Below are positions 1-8,754 of a stretch of 64,000 bases of DNA, one piece after another. The position numbers and the translations under genes were made by a program. The stretch is from DASRDB01 sp035652815. Lineage in GTDB: Bacteria; Chloroflexota; Ktedonobacteria; Ktedonobacterales; Ktedonobacteraceae. Under the pieces are notes generated by a model, which did no database searches, was not told the origin of the DNA, and saw only the letters and a list, made by a program, of their open reading frames with translations. How positions within the stretch are numbered: the first letter of the stretch is position 1; every line of letters starts with the position of its first letter. Location of the stretch: contig DASRDB010000019.1 of assembly GCA_035652815.1 (NCBI GenBank), forward strand, positions 62,001 through 126,000, written 5' to 3'.

Positions 1-612
1 CGGCACGATCTCGTCGCGAAAACGCCCGGTCTGGATGGCATGTACCGCGCGCTGCTGGCTCTCCAGCGCGAACTGGTCGAGTTCTTCGCGTGTCAGGTGG
101 TAATCCGAGCAGATATTTTCGGCGGTGATGCCCATGTGGCAGTCATTGAAGACATCCCACAGGCCATCCTTAATCATCTCATCAATTACCTGCCCGTCGC
201 CCATGCGGTAGCCGAAGCGTGCCTTCTCCAGCAGGTAAGGAGCGCGGCTCATGCTCTCCATGCCGCCAGCAAGCACCACTTCGTTATCGCCCAGGCGTAC
301 CGACTGAGCCGCGAGTATGACGCTTTTCAGGCCGCTGCCGCAGACCTTGTTCACAGTCATCGCCGGGATGTGAACGGGTAATCCGGCAAAGATCATGGCC
401 TGGCGGGCCGGATTCATGCCAAGTCCCGCCTGCAGCACGTTGCCCATGATTACCTCGTTCACCTGGTCTGGCTGGAGATCCGCCCTTTGCAACGCGGCCC
501 GGATAACGACTTCACCCAGTTTTGGCGCTGGCACTTCTGCCAGTCCACCGCCGTAGGTGCCAATCGCGGTACGCGCTGCGCTGACGATCACCGCTTCTTG
601 TAATTCAGCCAT
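1..612 (-). CDS. phaA: Acetyl-CoA acetyltransferase (thiolase), N-terminal part
   Basis: This is the first 204 codons of a thiolase; the rest lies beyond the left edge of the window. It condenses two acetyl-CoA into acetoacetyl-CoA, the first step of PHB synthesis. The protein begins MAELQEAVIVSAARTAIG, the usual thiolase N-terminus, and carries the nucleophile motif VNKVCGSGLKS with the acylated cysteine near residue 90. ALLAGGMESMS-type sequence follows as VVLAGGMESMSRAPY. The ATG at 612 lies 81 bases after the acetyl-CoA synthetase stop, on the same strand, at the downstream end of the PHA gene run. A degradative (atoB/fadA) role cannot be excluded from half a gene, but the neighbours favour the PHA role. 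Confidence 0.9.
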   Translation of the reverse strand, partial: MAELQEAVIVSAARTAIGTYGGGLAEVPAPKLGEVVIRAALQRADLQPDQVNEVIMGNVLQAGLGMNPARQAMIFAGLPVHIPAMTVNKVCGSGLKSVILAAQSVRLGDNEVVLAGGMESMSRAPYLLEKARFGYRMGDGQVIDEMIKDGLWDVFNDCHMGITAENICSDYHLTREELDQFALESQQRAVHAIQTGRFRDEIVP

Positions 613-693
613 TGTTAGTTCCCTTCGTTGTGAGTGCGCGAGTGTGCAGGCCTGGAGTCAATCGCTTCATGCCTGCACACGATTAGTATACAG

Positions 694-2637
694 TTAAGCA
701 TCCAGTGTGCTGATATCACCGACTGGCTCGCCCAATTCCCTGGCTCGGACGACGCGCCGCATGATCTTCCCCGAGCGCGTCTTGGGCAAACTCGGGACGA
801 ATTCCAGTTCGTCTGGCACAGCGACCGGTCCGAGATGTGAGCGAACATGCTGTTTGAGTTCTTTTGCCAGTTCATCTGAGGGTTCGACGCCGTTCTTCAG
901 GATGACGAAGACCTTGACGTGTTCGCCTTTCACCGGGTCCGGTTTGCCGATAGCCGCCGCTTCTGCAACAGCGGGGTGGCTGACCAGGCTCGACTCGATC
1001 TCCATCGAGCCGAGGCGATGGCCGCTCACTTTGATGACATCGTCCACGCGGCCCTGAATACGGATGTAGCCATCGTCATCCATATGGGCGGCATCACCGG
1101 CGAAGTAGACACCAGGGATAGTTTCCCAGTAGGTCTTGTAGCGGGCTGGGTCGCCAAAGATGGTGCGCATCTGGCTGGGCCAGGGATGGCGGATAATCAG
1201 GAAGCCGCCTTTGTTGCGATCCACCGGAGTCCCATTTCTATCAAACACGTCGGCATCGATGGTTGGCAGAGGTCGGCTGGCGCTGCCCGGCTTCAACGGC
1301 AGGATCGGTGTGGGGCTAATCATGATAGCGCCGGTCTCGGTCTGCCACCAGGTATCCATGATAGGCAGCTCATCGCGCCCGATTGTCTTGCGATACCATA
1401 CCCATGCTTCGGGGTTGATCGGCTCCCCTACCGAACCGAGCAGGCGCAGGCTGGTGAGGTCGTGCTTGCCGGGGTACTCGTCGCCGAAGCGCATCAGGCT
1501 GCGTATGGCGGTTGGGGCAGTATAGAAGATCGTCACCTTGTACTTCTCGACCAGATCCCAGAAGCGGTCGGGGCCAGGGTAGGTAGGAATGCCCTCGAAG
1601 AGAATGCTGGTCGCCGCGTTCATGAGCGGGCCGTAGATGGTGTAGCTGTGGCCTGTTACCCAGCCGATGTCGGCGGTACACCAGAATACATCTTCCGGCT
1701 TTATATCGAATACGAATCTGGTTGTCGCATAGCAGCCCACAGAATAGCCGCCCTGCACATGCACGACTCCTTTGGGTTTGCCTGTGCTGCCACTGGTGTA
1801 GAGGATGTAGAGCATGTCCTCGCTGTCCATCGGCTCGCAGGGAACAACGGTATCCTGCGGAATATCGGCGAGCAGCTCGTCCCAATAGACATCGCGTCCG
1901 GCCTTCATCGGCACTTCAGCGCCAGTCCGCTTGACCACGACCACCTTCTCAATTGTGGGCGTTTCGGCAACGGCCTCGTCTGCAATCTGCTTTAATCCAA
2001 TTACTCGCCCACCTCGGAAACCGCCATCAGCCGTGATAAGTACTTTCGCGTCGCAGTCGATGATGCGGTCCCGCAGGGCGCTGGCCGCAAATCCTCCGAA
2101 TACGACCATATGCACAGCGCCCAGGCGCGCCACTGCCAGCACAGCCGCGACAAGTTCTGGTATGAGCGGCATATAAATGGCGACCCGGTCCCCTTTTTTC
2201 ACACCCAGATTTTGCAGGCCCTTCGCCAGTTGGTTGACCATCTTGTACAGGTCTTCGTAGGTGACGGTGCGAGTTTCGCCGCCATCGCCTTCCCAGTAGT
2301 AGGCAACTTTGGTGCGCGTGGGGGTGTCCATGTACCTGTCCAGGCAGTTGTAGACGGCGTTGAATTTGCCGCCGACATACCACTGGAAGAATGGTTTTTC
2401 CGTCCAGGTGAAGGTCTGCTGCCAGGGTTCAAACCAGGTGAGTTCTTTCGCCATGTCATCCCAGAACTCGGAGCGGTGTTCCAGCGACCACTTGTAGAAA
2501 TCCTCGTAGTTATCAAAGCCTTTGGATTTCATGTAAGCGGTGATGTTGGCGTCTTTCACCATCTCGGGGGACGGATAGAAAATGCGATCTTCAACCAGGA
2601 CAGCGTTGGTGTCCTCAAACCCCAGTGGGGATTGCAT
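694..2637 (-). CDS. acs: Acetyl-CoA synthetase
   Basis: The product (647 aa) activates acetate with ATP and CoA through acetyl-AMP. It has the full ANL-superfamily set: the N-terminal ACAS_N region, the P-loop-like YTSGSTGKPKGVVH, the WWQTETGA motif, and the C-terminal SRSGKIMRR-type segment (TRSGKIMRRV) with the acetylation-controlled lysine. Length is typical of Acs. The ATG at 2637 is preceded by AAAGGAAGAGG. It sits between phaB (37 bases upstream) and the thiolase, so it probably supplies acetyl-CoA to PHA synthesis. A second, more distant acetate-CoA ligase lies at 13455. Propionyl-CoA activity is possible. Confidence 0.95.
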   Translation of the reverse strand: MQSPLGFEDTNAVLVEDRIFYPSPEMVKDANITAYMKSKGFDNYEDFYKWSLEHRSEFWDDMAKELTWFEPWQQTFTWTEKPFFQWYVGGKFNAVYNCLDRYMDTPTRTKVAYYWEGDGGETRTVTYEDLYKMVNQLAKGLQNLGVKKGDRVAIYMPLIPELVAAVLAVARLGAVHMVVFGGFAASALRDRIIDCDAKVLITADGGFRGGRVIGLKQIADEAVAETPTIEKVVVVKRTGAEVPMKAGRDVYWDELLADIPQDTVVPCEPMDSEDMLYILYTSGSTGKPKGVVHVQGGYSVGCYATTRFVFDIKPEDVFWCTADIGWVTGHSYTIYGPLMNAATSILFEGIPTYPGPDRFWDLVEKYKVTIFYTAPTAIRSLMRFGDEYPGKHDLTSLRLLGSVGEPINPEAWVWYRKTIGRDELPIMDTWWQTETGAIMISPTPILPLKPGSASRPLPTIDADVFDRNGTPVDRNKGGFLIIRHPWPSQMRTIFGDPARYKTYWETIPGVYFAGDAAHMDDDGYIRIQGRVDDVIKVSGHRLGSMEIESSLVSHPAVAEAAAIGKPDPVKGEHVKVFVILKNGVEPSDELAKELKQHVRSHLGPVAVPDELEFVPSLPKTRSGKIMRRVVRARELGEPVGDISTLDA

Positions 2638-2674
2638 GTGGGCCTCTTCCTTTCTCCTTTACTACAAAATAGCG

Positions 2675-3421
2675 CTACATGTAGATACCACCATTGATGT
2701 TGAGCGTTTGACCGGTGATATAATCACCATCCACGATAAGGTAGCGTGCTGCGCGCGCGACCTCTTGAGGGGTGCCGACGCGCCCGAGGGGGATGCGCTT
2801 GAGAATGGCTTCTTTCACGTTGTCCGGCACTCCCGCGAACATATCCGTCTCGATAAAGCCGGGGCAGATGGCGTTCACGGTCACGTGATAGCGCGCCAGT
2901 TCCAGGGCGGCCACTTTGGTGAAGCCAATGATGCCAGCTTTGGCGGCGGCGTAGTTTGCCTGACCGAAGTTGCCCATCTGGCCAACAAAGGAGCTGATGT
3001 TGATGATTGTCCCGCTGCCCTGCTGCATGAAGTAACCCTGGACAGCCTTGACCGTGTAAAAATAGGCGTTCAGATCGGTCTGGATCACGGTGTTCCAGTC
3101 CTCGACAGACATCTTCTTCATTGTCCGGTCAATGTTGATGCCTGCGTTGTTGACCAGCACATTGATTGAGCCAAAGTGACGGACGGTTTCCTCGATGAGA
3201 CCGGCTGCCTGTGCCGGATCGGACACGTCTGCTTGCAGCGCGATCGTTTGCGATGATCCCTTCTGGTGAAGTTGTGCCACCAGCTCCTCCGCCGGGCCTC
3301 TGCTGTGTGCGTAATTCACGACGATCCTGGCACCACCCTGCGCAAGCTCTTCCGCTATTGCGCGACCAATACCCCTTGCCGCACCCGTGACAACGACGAC
3401 AGCGCCCTCTAATGTTGCCAT
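2675..3421 (-). CDS. phaB: Acetoacetyl-CoA reductase (SDR family)
   Basis: This 248-residue classical short-chain dehydrogenase very likely reduces acetoacetyl-CoA to (R)-3-hydroxybutyryl-CoA with NADPH. It shows the Rossmann motif TGAARGIGRA, NNAG (in VLVNNAGIN), the catalytic Ser in NISSFVGQMGNFGQ, the YxxxK motif as YAAAKAG, and the PGFIETDMF loop seen in PhaB/FabG. I chose the ATG at 3421 because AAAGGAG lies six bases before it; an in-frame TTG at 3424 is less likely. FabG proteins look almost the same, and the PHA neighbours decide the call. A 242-base gap with a large palindrome separates it from the upstream phaC. Confidence 0.88.
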   Translation of the reverse strand: MATLEGAVVVVTGAARGIGRAIAEELAQGGARIVVNYAHSRGPAEELVAQLHQKGSSQTIALQADVSDPAQAAGLIEETVRHFGSINVLVNNAGINIDRTMKKMSVEDWNTVIQTDLNAYFYTVKAVQGYFMQQGSGTIINISSFVGQMGNFGQANYAAAKAGIIGFTKVAALELARYHVTVNAICPGFIETDMFAGVPDNVKEAILKRIPLGRVGTPQEVARAARYLIVDGDYITGQTLNINGGIYM

Positions 3422-3589
3422 CAACTACTCCTTTCTGTGAGTGGTAAAACGACGTTGCGCATGACCTATGCGAAACACAATACACGCACTGCACTACATG
3501 ATGAAAAGAGAGTAGTAATATGATATCACAAGTGCAACACACTAGTTTGCTCTGACCTGTGGTTCCACCAACTATTGGGTGTTAAAACC

Positions 3590-3650
3590 AGGGCGACCGC
3601 CAGGGTTGCCCTACGAGAACGTTTGGTAGGGCAACCCTGGCGGTCGCCCT
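3590..3650. repeat. Perfect 24-bp palindrome with 13-base loop
   Basis: Arms 3590-3613 and 3627-3650 are exact inverted complements around a 13-base loop. The palindrome sits between phaC (stop at 3667) and phaB, on the transcribed strand of the PHA run. There is no U-run directly after either arm, so it is not a standard Rho-independent terminator. It could be a processing or stabiliser stem or a palindromic repeat of REP/MITE type. Confidence 0.8.
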
Positions 3651-3666
3651 CGCTGTAGCTGCTCAT

Positions 3667-5484
3667 TCATTTCTCGAGTACGTAAGTTCCAGGTGCCGCG
3701 ACAATCGGCGGATGTGATGGACTGCCCATAGTTGGCGGCGCTACCTGTTCTCCTGAACGGGCGCGTAGCCACTCCAACCAGTCGGGCCACCAGCTTCCGG
3801 TGTGATGCTCGGCATTCTCGAACCATTCATCCGCGCTGGATGCGAGCCGGTCATTGGTCCAGTAGCCTTTGCCTTTAGACGGCGGGTTAATGACTCCCGC
3901 GATGTGACCGCTGCCGCCCAGCACGAAGCGCACGGGGCCACGCACGAGCCGGGAGATGCGCCAGGCCGATTTCCAGGGAACAATATGATCCTGCTGTGTG
4001 CCGACGGCATAGATGTCCTGGCGAATCTGGCCAAGATCGATGGGAACGCCCTTCAGTACGATTTTGCCCGGCTTGATGAGGTTGTTCTCCAGGTAGGTAT
4101 TGCGCAGGTAGAAGGAGTGTGCGGCGCGCGTCATGCGCGTCCCGTCGTTATTCCAGTAGAGCAGGTCGAAGGCTGGCGGCTCCTTCCCCAGCAGGTAGTT
4201 GTTGACGACGTTGCTCCAGATCAGGTCGTTAGCGCGTAGCATATTGAACATGGTTGCCATCGAGCGGCTATCCAGGTAGCCTCGCTCCATCATCTGCCCC
4301 TCGATATATGTGACCTGCGGCTCATCGATGAACACTGAGGTATCACCGACTTCACTGAAGTCAAGCAGCGAGACGAAAAAGGTGGCGGAGTTCACCGTCT
4401 TGTCTTTCTGGGCCGCGAGGTATGGCAGCGCCATGGCGAGCAAGGTTCCACCGATACAGTACCCAACGGCATTGACTTTTGGCGAGCCGGTGATTTCTTT
4501 GATGACATCGAGCGCGGACAGCGGCCCCAGCGTGAGGTAGTCCTCGAAGCCGATCTCTTCCATGCTGGCGTCGGGGTTTTTCCAGCTAATGATAAAGACG
4601 GTGAAGCCATGATCGACCAGGAATTTAATCAGGCTGTTCTGCGGCTGCATGTCCAGGATGTAAAACTTGTTGATCCAGGGCGGAATAAAAAGAAGAGGAA
4701 TCGCGAAGACGGTCTCAGTAGCGGGGGCATACTGGATCAGTTCGATCAGCTTGTTGCGATACACGACCTGACCAGGAGTGAGCGCCAGATTGCGCCCCGG
4801 GGCAAAGGCCTCGGTATCGGTCATTTTGATCTGCCCATTGCGTATGTCGCGCAAAAGGTGTTCTGTGCCAGTGATGAGGCTGCGGCCACCACTTTGAATG
4901 GCCTCGTGAATGACCTGCGGGTTGGTGAAGGCGTAGTTGGTTGGACTGATCGCATCCAGGAACTGGCGTAGATAGAAAATCAGCTTGCGCTGCTGTTTCT
5001 CGTCCATACCCTCGATATCTACGGCAGCCTTGAGCAGCGCTGTTGCAACGAGCAAATAACTTTGCTTAAGGGCGTCGAAAACGGGATTCTGCTCCCAGTC
5101 TGGTGCGCTGAAGCGCTTATCGCCCTTCTCGGGTGCCACTAAAGGCTTACCCTGCGGGTCAAATCCCCAGTATTTGAGTGTGGCCTCTGCCATAACCTGG
5201 GTATACTGCTGCATCAAATTGGTATAGGCGCTCCAGGACCGTGTGGGGTTGCGCAGCGCGTCGAGCCAGATCTGCTGGAATGCCCGCGTAATCTCGGCGG
5301 GATCAATCGGCACGAGGCTGTGGAACGGATTGAGCTGCCAGAGCCGATCGATCAGAGCGAGCCAGGGGTCCTGAGTATCATCTCTGGTCGGCACGCTACC
5401 AGCCGGTGCGCCTGTGATGGTGTTCTCGAACAGCTTGCGCCAGGACTCGAATGGGTTTTGCTTGTCCGTCAATTGCTCTGCCAT
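3667..5484 (-). CDS. phaC: PHA synthase, long (class I-like) form
   Basis: The 605-residue protein polymerises hydroxyacyl-CoA into PHA at the granule surface. The lipase-like box GYCIGG gives nucleophile Cys343; Asp499 (in QQDHIVPW) and His527 (in SGHIAGVI) complete the triad, with spacing like that of class I enzymes. The N-terminal part (roughly residues 35-260) is the PhaC_N region and the rest an alpha/beta hydrolase fold. The ATG at 5484 follows GGAAAGGAAC. It starts 18 bases after the stop of the shorter phaC, so the two synthases are almost certainly co-transcribed. That pairing is unusual, because class I enzymes need no partner subunit while the neighbour comes with phaE. Confidence 0.93.
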   Translation of the reverse strand: MAEQLTDKQNPFESWRKLFENTITGAPAGSVPTRDDTQDPWLALIDRLWQLNPFHSLVPIDPAEITRAFQQIWLDALRNPTRSWSAYTNLMQQYTQVMAEATLKYWGFDPQGKPLVAPEKGDKRFSAPDWEQNPVFDALKQSYLLVATALLKAAVDIEGMDEKQQRKLIFYLRQFLDAISPTNYAFTNPQVIHEAIQSGGRSLITGTEHLLRDIRNGQIKMTDTEAFAPGRNLALTPGQVVYRNKLIELIQYAPATETVFAIPLLFIPPWINKFYILDMQPQNSLIKFLVDHGFTVFIISWKNPDASMEEIGFEDYLTLGPLSALDVIKEITGSPKVNAVGYCIGGTLLAMALPYLAAQKDKTVNSATFFVSLLDFSEVGDTSVFIDEPQVTYIEGQMMERGYLDSRSMATMFNMLRANDLIWSNVVNNYLLGKEPPAFDLLYWNNDGTRMTRAAHSFYLRNTYLENNLIKPGKIVLKGVPIDLGQIRQDIYAVGTQQDHIVPWKSAWRISRLVRGPVRFVLGGSGHIAGVINPPSKGKGYWTNDRLASSADEWFENAEHHTGSWWPDWLEWLRARSGEQVAPPTMGSPSHPPIVAAPGTYVLEK

Positions 5485-5502
5485 TGGAAGTTCCTTTCCA
5501 GG

Positions 5503-6582
5503 CTAGCGTGAGCGAGGCTCCAGCCAGCTCTGAATTTTGGGCCAGAGATTTTTCCTGGCCCCCGAGCCGGTCAACAGACCGACATGTCCGGCATCGATGA
5601 CGTAAAACTCTTTATCCTGGCTGCCGATGAGCCGCATGGTTGCTTTCGCCTGCGGCAGAGTGCAGATGTGATCTTTGCTACCGGCGATATTCAGGACGGG
5701 ACAGGTGATGTTCGCGAGATTGACTGTGCGCCCGCGCAGCTTGATCTCGCCCTTGACCAGCTTGTTCTGCTGGTAGAACTCACGTATCCACTGCTTAAAA
5801 GCGGCCCCCGGAAATGGCACTCCGTCGTTCACCCACTTGCTCATGGCCAGCCAGGTATCCATGGACTTGTCCTGCAACAGGCGCTCCCACATGTTGACAT
5901 AGGTGCCGACGTAGTTGGTGACAGGCTTGAGCATACGATTGCCGGTATCGATTAATTCGCCGGGTACGTTGCCATAGGCATCTGCCAGCAGGTCGGGGTT
6001 GAAGTACTTCTCGCTGGTCCACAGACCGAACAGGCCCATATCATCCGGTGTGAAATCGATCGGAGCAGTGAGAAGGATCAGGTTTCTGAGAGGTTTACCA
6101 GGGAAGAGTGCTGCATACATGGCGGTCATGGTCCCGCCCATGCAATATCCCAGCAAGGTAAATTCCTCGGCATGCGAATTTCTCAGCATCTTTCTTATAG
6201 CCAGAGGAATGTAGTCCAGCACGTAGTTATCAAAGGAGATATCCTTATCTTCGTCGCCCGGGGTACCCCAGTCAAGCATATAGACATCGAAACCTTTGCT
6301 CACAAGAAACTCCACCAGGCTGTTCCCCGGCATCAAATCGAGTACGTATGGCCGGTTGATAAGCGCGTAGACCAGCAGGATAGGAACCGGATATTGTTTC
6401 TCGGTCGCCGGTATATAATGGTAGAGCCTGGCCTTATTCTTGGTCCAGATAATCTCTTTGGGCGTCTGGCCTGTTTCGGCCTTCGCCCCTTCCAGGATAA
6501 TCTGCATGCCCGTCCGGTACTTTTTCAGCGCCTCCTCAAAGGAAATTCCGGGCAAACTACCAGTTTCATCTCGTCTATCCAT
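5503..6582 (-). CDS. phaC: PHA synthase, class III-type catalytic subunit
   Basis: At 359 residues this matches the short PhaC of class III/IV synthases, which needs a PhaE or PhaR partner. The box GYCMGG supplies Cys147, with Asp304 (SKDHICT) and His333 (DAGHVGLL), nearly the same numbering as the Allochromatium-type enzyme. The ATG at 6582 has AAAGGAGAAAG in front. The gene follows phaE by 12 bases and precedes the long phaC by 18. It likely forms the PhaE-PhaC complex that makes short-chain PHA. No sign of damage. Confidence 0.93.
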   Translation of the reverse strand: MDRRDETGSLPGISFEEALKKYRTGMQIILEGAKAETGQTPKEIIWTKNKARLYHYIPATEKQYPVPILLVYALINRPYVLDLMPGNSLVEFLVSKGFDVYMLDWGTPGDEDKDISFDNYVLDYIPLAIRKMLRNSHAEEFTLLGYCMGGTMTAMYAALFPGKPLRNLILLTAPIDFTPDDMGLFGLWTSEKYFNPDLLADAYGNVPGELIDTGNRMLKPVTNYVGTYVNMWERLLQDKSMDTWLAMSKWVNDGVPFPGAAFKQWIREFYQQNKLVKGEIKLRGRTVNLANITCPVLNIAGSKDHICTLPQAKATMRLIGSQDKEFYVIDAGHVGLLTGSGARKNLWPKIQSWLEPRSR

Positions 6583-6594
6583 GTACTTTCTCCT

Positions 6595-7506
6595 TTATTT
6601 GGCCTGCTGAGAAGGTGTCGATGCAGCCGGGGCTTTGTTAGCGCTTTCCGAAGTGGATTCTGAACTCGCCCTGCGTGTCCTGCGCCGGGTCGTTTCGGCG
6701 GCCTGAGCAGATGCCGTCGGCTCCCTGGCGGCAAGCTTCTCAACAGCGGCCAGCACGTCATCCAGCTTGCCTTCCACTTGCCCGAGGCGCTTTTCCAGGC
6801 TCTGCACGCGCTGCTCAACATGTTCGAGCTTTTGCAGCATAGACGGAAACTGGCTGAGGTTGCTTCCCGCGCCATCTTCAAAATCTTCCAGCGCGCTGTC
6901 GATGCGGTCCACCTTGTCTTCCAGATTGATGACCAGTTCTGCCACACGGGCAATATCTGAACGAGTGGGAAGCTGGAGATTTCTAAAGTACTCCTCGTTG
7001 GCGCGGCGTAATGCTGCATAGAAGCTGGCATAGCTCTTGAGGAACTCGCTAGAAACCTCCATGAAATTTTCTGAGCCGATGATATTTCCCACGAGAGTCG
7101 ACCAGGTTTCGTTCGTCGCTTCATACCATTGTTTGAAGAAGGTGAAAGGATCGCCGGGCAGTCTGAAGTCCGCCAGCAACCTGGCGCGGGCTTCTTCCAT
7201 CATCTCTGTCCATTGCGTCATCAGCCCGAGCGGGTCGCCTCCCATCTCAGCAGCTTTTCGCCAGGCCTCAGTCGCAGTCTCAAACCAGCGCTTCCACAAT
7301 TCCTGGGGGTTGCCAGCACTTCTGGCGAACTGCTCCTGGGCATCCGCGATTCCCCTCAACCACGTCTGGTACAGGTTAAGCGGTTCGGCGGGTTTGCTGC
7401 CATTTCCATTTACGGACCTTGACCACCCCTTCAAAGCGGCATCGTACCATTGTTCCCACACCTCCATTGGATCGGCGGGTCCGTGACTCTCTTTGTCCTC
7501 AGCCAT
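6595..7506 (-). CDS. phaE: PHA synthase subunit PhaE-like
   Basis: This 303-residue protein has the composition of PhaE subunits: several Trp-rich amphipathic repeats (DPMEVWEQWYDAALKGW, DPFTFFKQWYEATNETW) and then a long coiled coil (about residues 210-265, LEHVEQRVQSLEKRLGQV). It ends in a low-complexity Ala/Ser/Thr/Arg tail. It is expected to bind and activate the short PhaC 12 bases downstream. The ATG at 7506 overlaps the padR stop by eight bases, which suggests translational coupling; a longer start nine codons upstream lies inside padR and is less likely. PhaR of class IV synthases is smaller, so PhaE is the better name. Confidence 0.85.
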   Translation of the reverse strand: MAEDKESHGPADPMEVWEQWYDAALKGWSRSVNGNGSKPAEPLNLYQTWLRGIADAQEQFARSAGNPQELWKRWFETATEAWRKAAEMGGDPLGLMTQWTEMMEEARARLLADFRLPGDPFTFFKQWYEATNETWSTLVGNIIGSENFMEVSSEFLKSYASFYAALRRANEEYFRNLQLPTRSDIARVAELVINLEDKVDRIDSALEDFEDGAGSNLSQFPSMLQKLEHVEQRVQSLEKRLGQVEGKLDDVLAAVEKLAAREPTASAQAAETTRRRTRRASSESTSESANKAPAASTPSQQAK

Positions 7507-7906
7507 TGTTTTGCTCCTTGTTGTTCTCCTCACCGGAACGACCAGTTCCGGTGTAAAAGCGGAAGAACGTATCCATCAACTTCTGATACTGATTCAAAGA
7601 ATCAGCCCAGTATTTCAGGTAGGCCTCGCCCAGACTCGTAATCGAATACATGCGCCGGGCAGGACCACCTTCGGAGGTATCCCATCTCGAGCTAACCATG
7701 CCATCCTTTTCCATCTGCCGCAGCGTCCTGTAGAATGTGCCCGGGTTCATGGAGGCCATACCAAATGCTGCCATCTTCTCCATCAATTCGTATCCGTAAG
7801 AATTCCACTCCCGCAACATCAAGAGAAGCATCGGAACCAGCCAGTTTTTCGACCAGGCCTCGGTTGCCGCGTTCTGAAATGTATTTTGTTCTTTTTCTTC
7901 TGTCAT
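7499..7906 (-). CDS. PadR-family regulator of the PHA genes (PhaQ-like)
   Basis: The 135-residue protein is a PadR-type winged-helix repressor. Visible are the N-terminal helices (VPMLLLMLREWNSYGYEL), the recognition region (NPGTFYRTLRQMEKDGMVSS), the wing with GGPARRMYSIT, and a C-terminal dimerisation helix. In Bacillus, the PadR protein PhaQ senses PHB and controls phasin and synthase genes. The same arrangement here, first gene of padR-phaE-phaC-phaC, supports the same role. Its own promoter and the phasin promoter share an operator-like sequence (see 7955 and 11294). Its last codons overlap phaE. Confidence 0.85.
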   Translation of the reverse strand: MTEEKEQNTFQNAATEAWSKNWLVPMLLLMLREWNSYGYELMEKMAAFGMASMNPGTFYRTLRQMEKDGMVSSRWDTSEGGPARRMYSITSLGEAYLKYWADSLNQYQKLMDTFFRFYTGTGRSGEENNKEQNNG

Positions 7907-7954
7907 ACCGCACCCACCTGCATAGGCTTCTGTAACGGAAGCCGCTTCAATTCT

Positions 7955-7995
7955 GCATCTATATGCATTTTATATTTAGCTATCCTGCCTGTCAA
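7955..7995 (-). promoter_or_regulatory. Promoter of padR-phaE-phaC with operator-like dyad
   Basis: On the minus strand there is TTGACA (7995-7990), a 17-base spacer, and TAAAAT (7972-7967). The sequence GCATCTATATGCATTTTA (plus strand 7955-7972) overlaps the -10 box and the predicted start. It is identical to the sequence at 11294-11311. A bound PadR protein would block polymerase here, so the gene is probably autoregulated. The promoter is about 60 bases before the padR ATG. Confidence 0.8.
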
Positions 7996-8060
7996 GGAAA
8001 CATTGGAACACAATTTAAAGAGCAACAAAGTATATTCATAATCCAAAATGGACGAGCTTC

Positions 8061-8085
8061 TGGGGCCGCGCTCAGGTCGGCCCCA
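8061..8085 (-). terminator. GC-rich hairpin after the phaJ-like gene
   Basis: TGGGGCCG and CGGCCCCA form an 8-bp stem with a 9-base loop just after the stop of the MaoC gene on the minus strand. There is no clear U-run, so termination is only possible. It lies between the MaoC gene and the padR promoter, where a transcript boundary makes sense. Confidence 0.4.
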
Positions 8086-8097
8086 CTAATAAGAGCC

Positions 8098-8538
8098 TTA
8101 AGCTGCCGCGACCTCGCGCATGTACTTGACAGTTGCTTCGCCGCTTAAGACCAGGGTGCCATGCTGGTTGATACATTCAGTATGCAGCGTGACGATGCGT
8201 TTATCCTCGCGCAGCGCGACCACTTTGACGGTAACAGTGACGGTGTCGCCGATGTGGATCGGGGCGAGAAATTTCAAAGTCTGACCCAGGTAGATGCTCC
8301 CTGGCCCTGGAAGATGATTGCCCAATACGGCTGAGATAAGCGATCCAATCAGGAAGCCGTGGGCGATGCGCTTGCCAAAAAGGGAACGCTCGGCATAGTC
8401 GGCGTCGAGGTGGATGGGGTTGCGGTCTCCGCTGACGATGGCGAAGAGGAGAATATCATCCTCGGTGATGGTTCGGGAAAGGGTTGCCTGCATTCCAATC
8501 GATGGAAGCGGTGCCAGATTCTGAGCGTCGTCACTCAT
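8098..8538 (-). CDS. phaJ: MaoC-like (R)-specific enoyl-CoA hydratase (PhaJ type)
   Basis: The product (146 aa) is a hot-dog-fold hydratase. The hydratase-2 motif is clear: the catalytic Asp and His lie in SGDRNPIHLDADYA, followed by FGKRIAHGFLIGSLIS. PhaJ turns trans-enoyl-CoA from beta-oxidation into (R)-3-hydroxyacyl-CoA for PHA synthase, which would let this cell make PHA from fatty acids; two acyl-CoA synthetases are encoded nearby. I set the start at the ATG at 8538 (MSDDAQNL), since the reading frame extends 41 codons further upstream without family similarity. An AAAGG lies 11 bases before it. A FabZ-like role is less likely. Confidence 0.85.
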   Translation of the reverse strand: MSDDAQNLAPLPSIGMQATLSRTITEDDILLFAIVSGDRNPIHLDADYAERSLFGKRIAHGFLIGSLISAVLGNHLPGPGSIYLGQTLKFLAPIHIGDTVTVTVKVVALREDKRIVTLHTECINQHGTLVLSGEATVKYMREVAAA

Positions 8539-8754
8539 CTGTTCAAGTGCCTTTCTAAACAAGTATTCGAATGTACCCACACGTTTGATTGCGGTGTAAA
8601 TAGTTGCACACCGCGCAGCACCGGCTACGTGTGGCCCTCGCCGGGCAAAGTATCGTTTCACAATTGTATCAAACGAGGCGCGCGAAAAGCATGCGTTTGA
8701 TCTCAGTGGAAGACCTTTTCACGCGCTGTTGCTACACTCCTTTCTCATAAACTG

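Noticed and set aside
919..1995. Long open frame of 358 codons on the plus strand
   Set aside because: It lies wholly antisense to acetyl-CoA synthetase, has no family motif, and its composition is what GC-rich third positions produce on the opposite strand.
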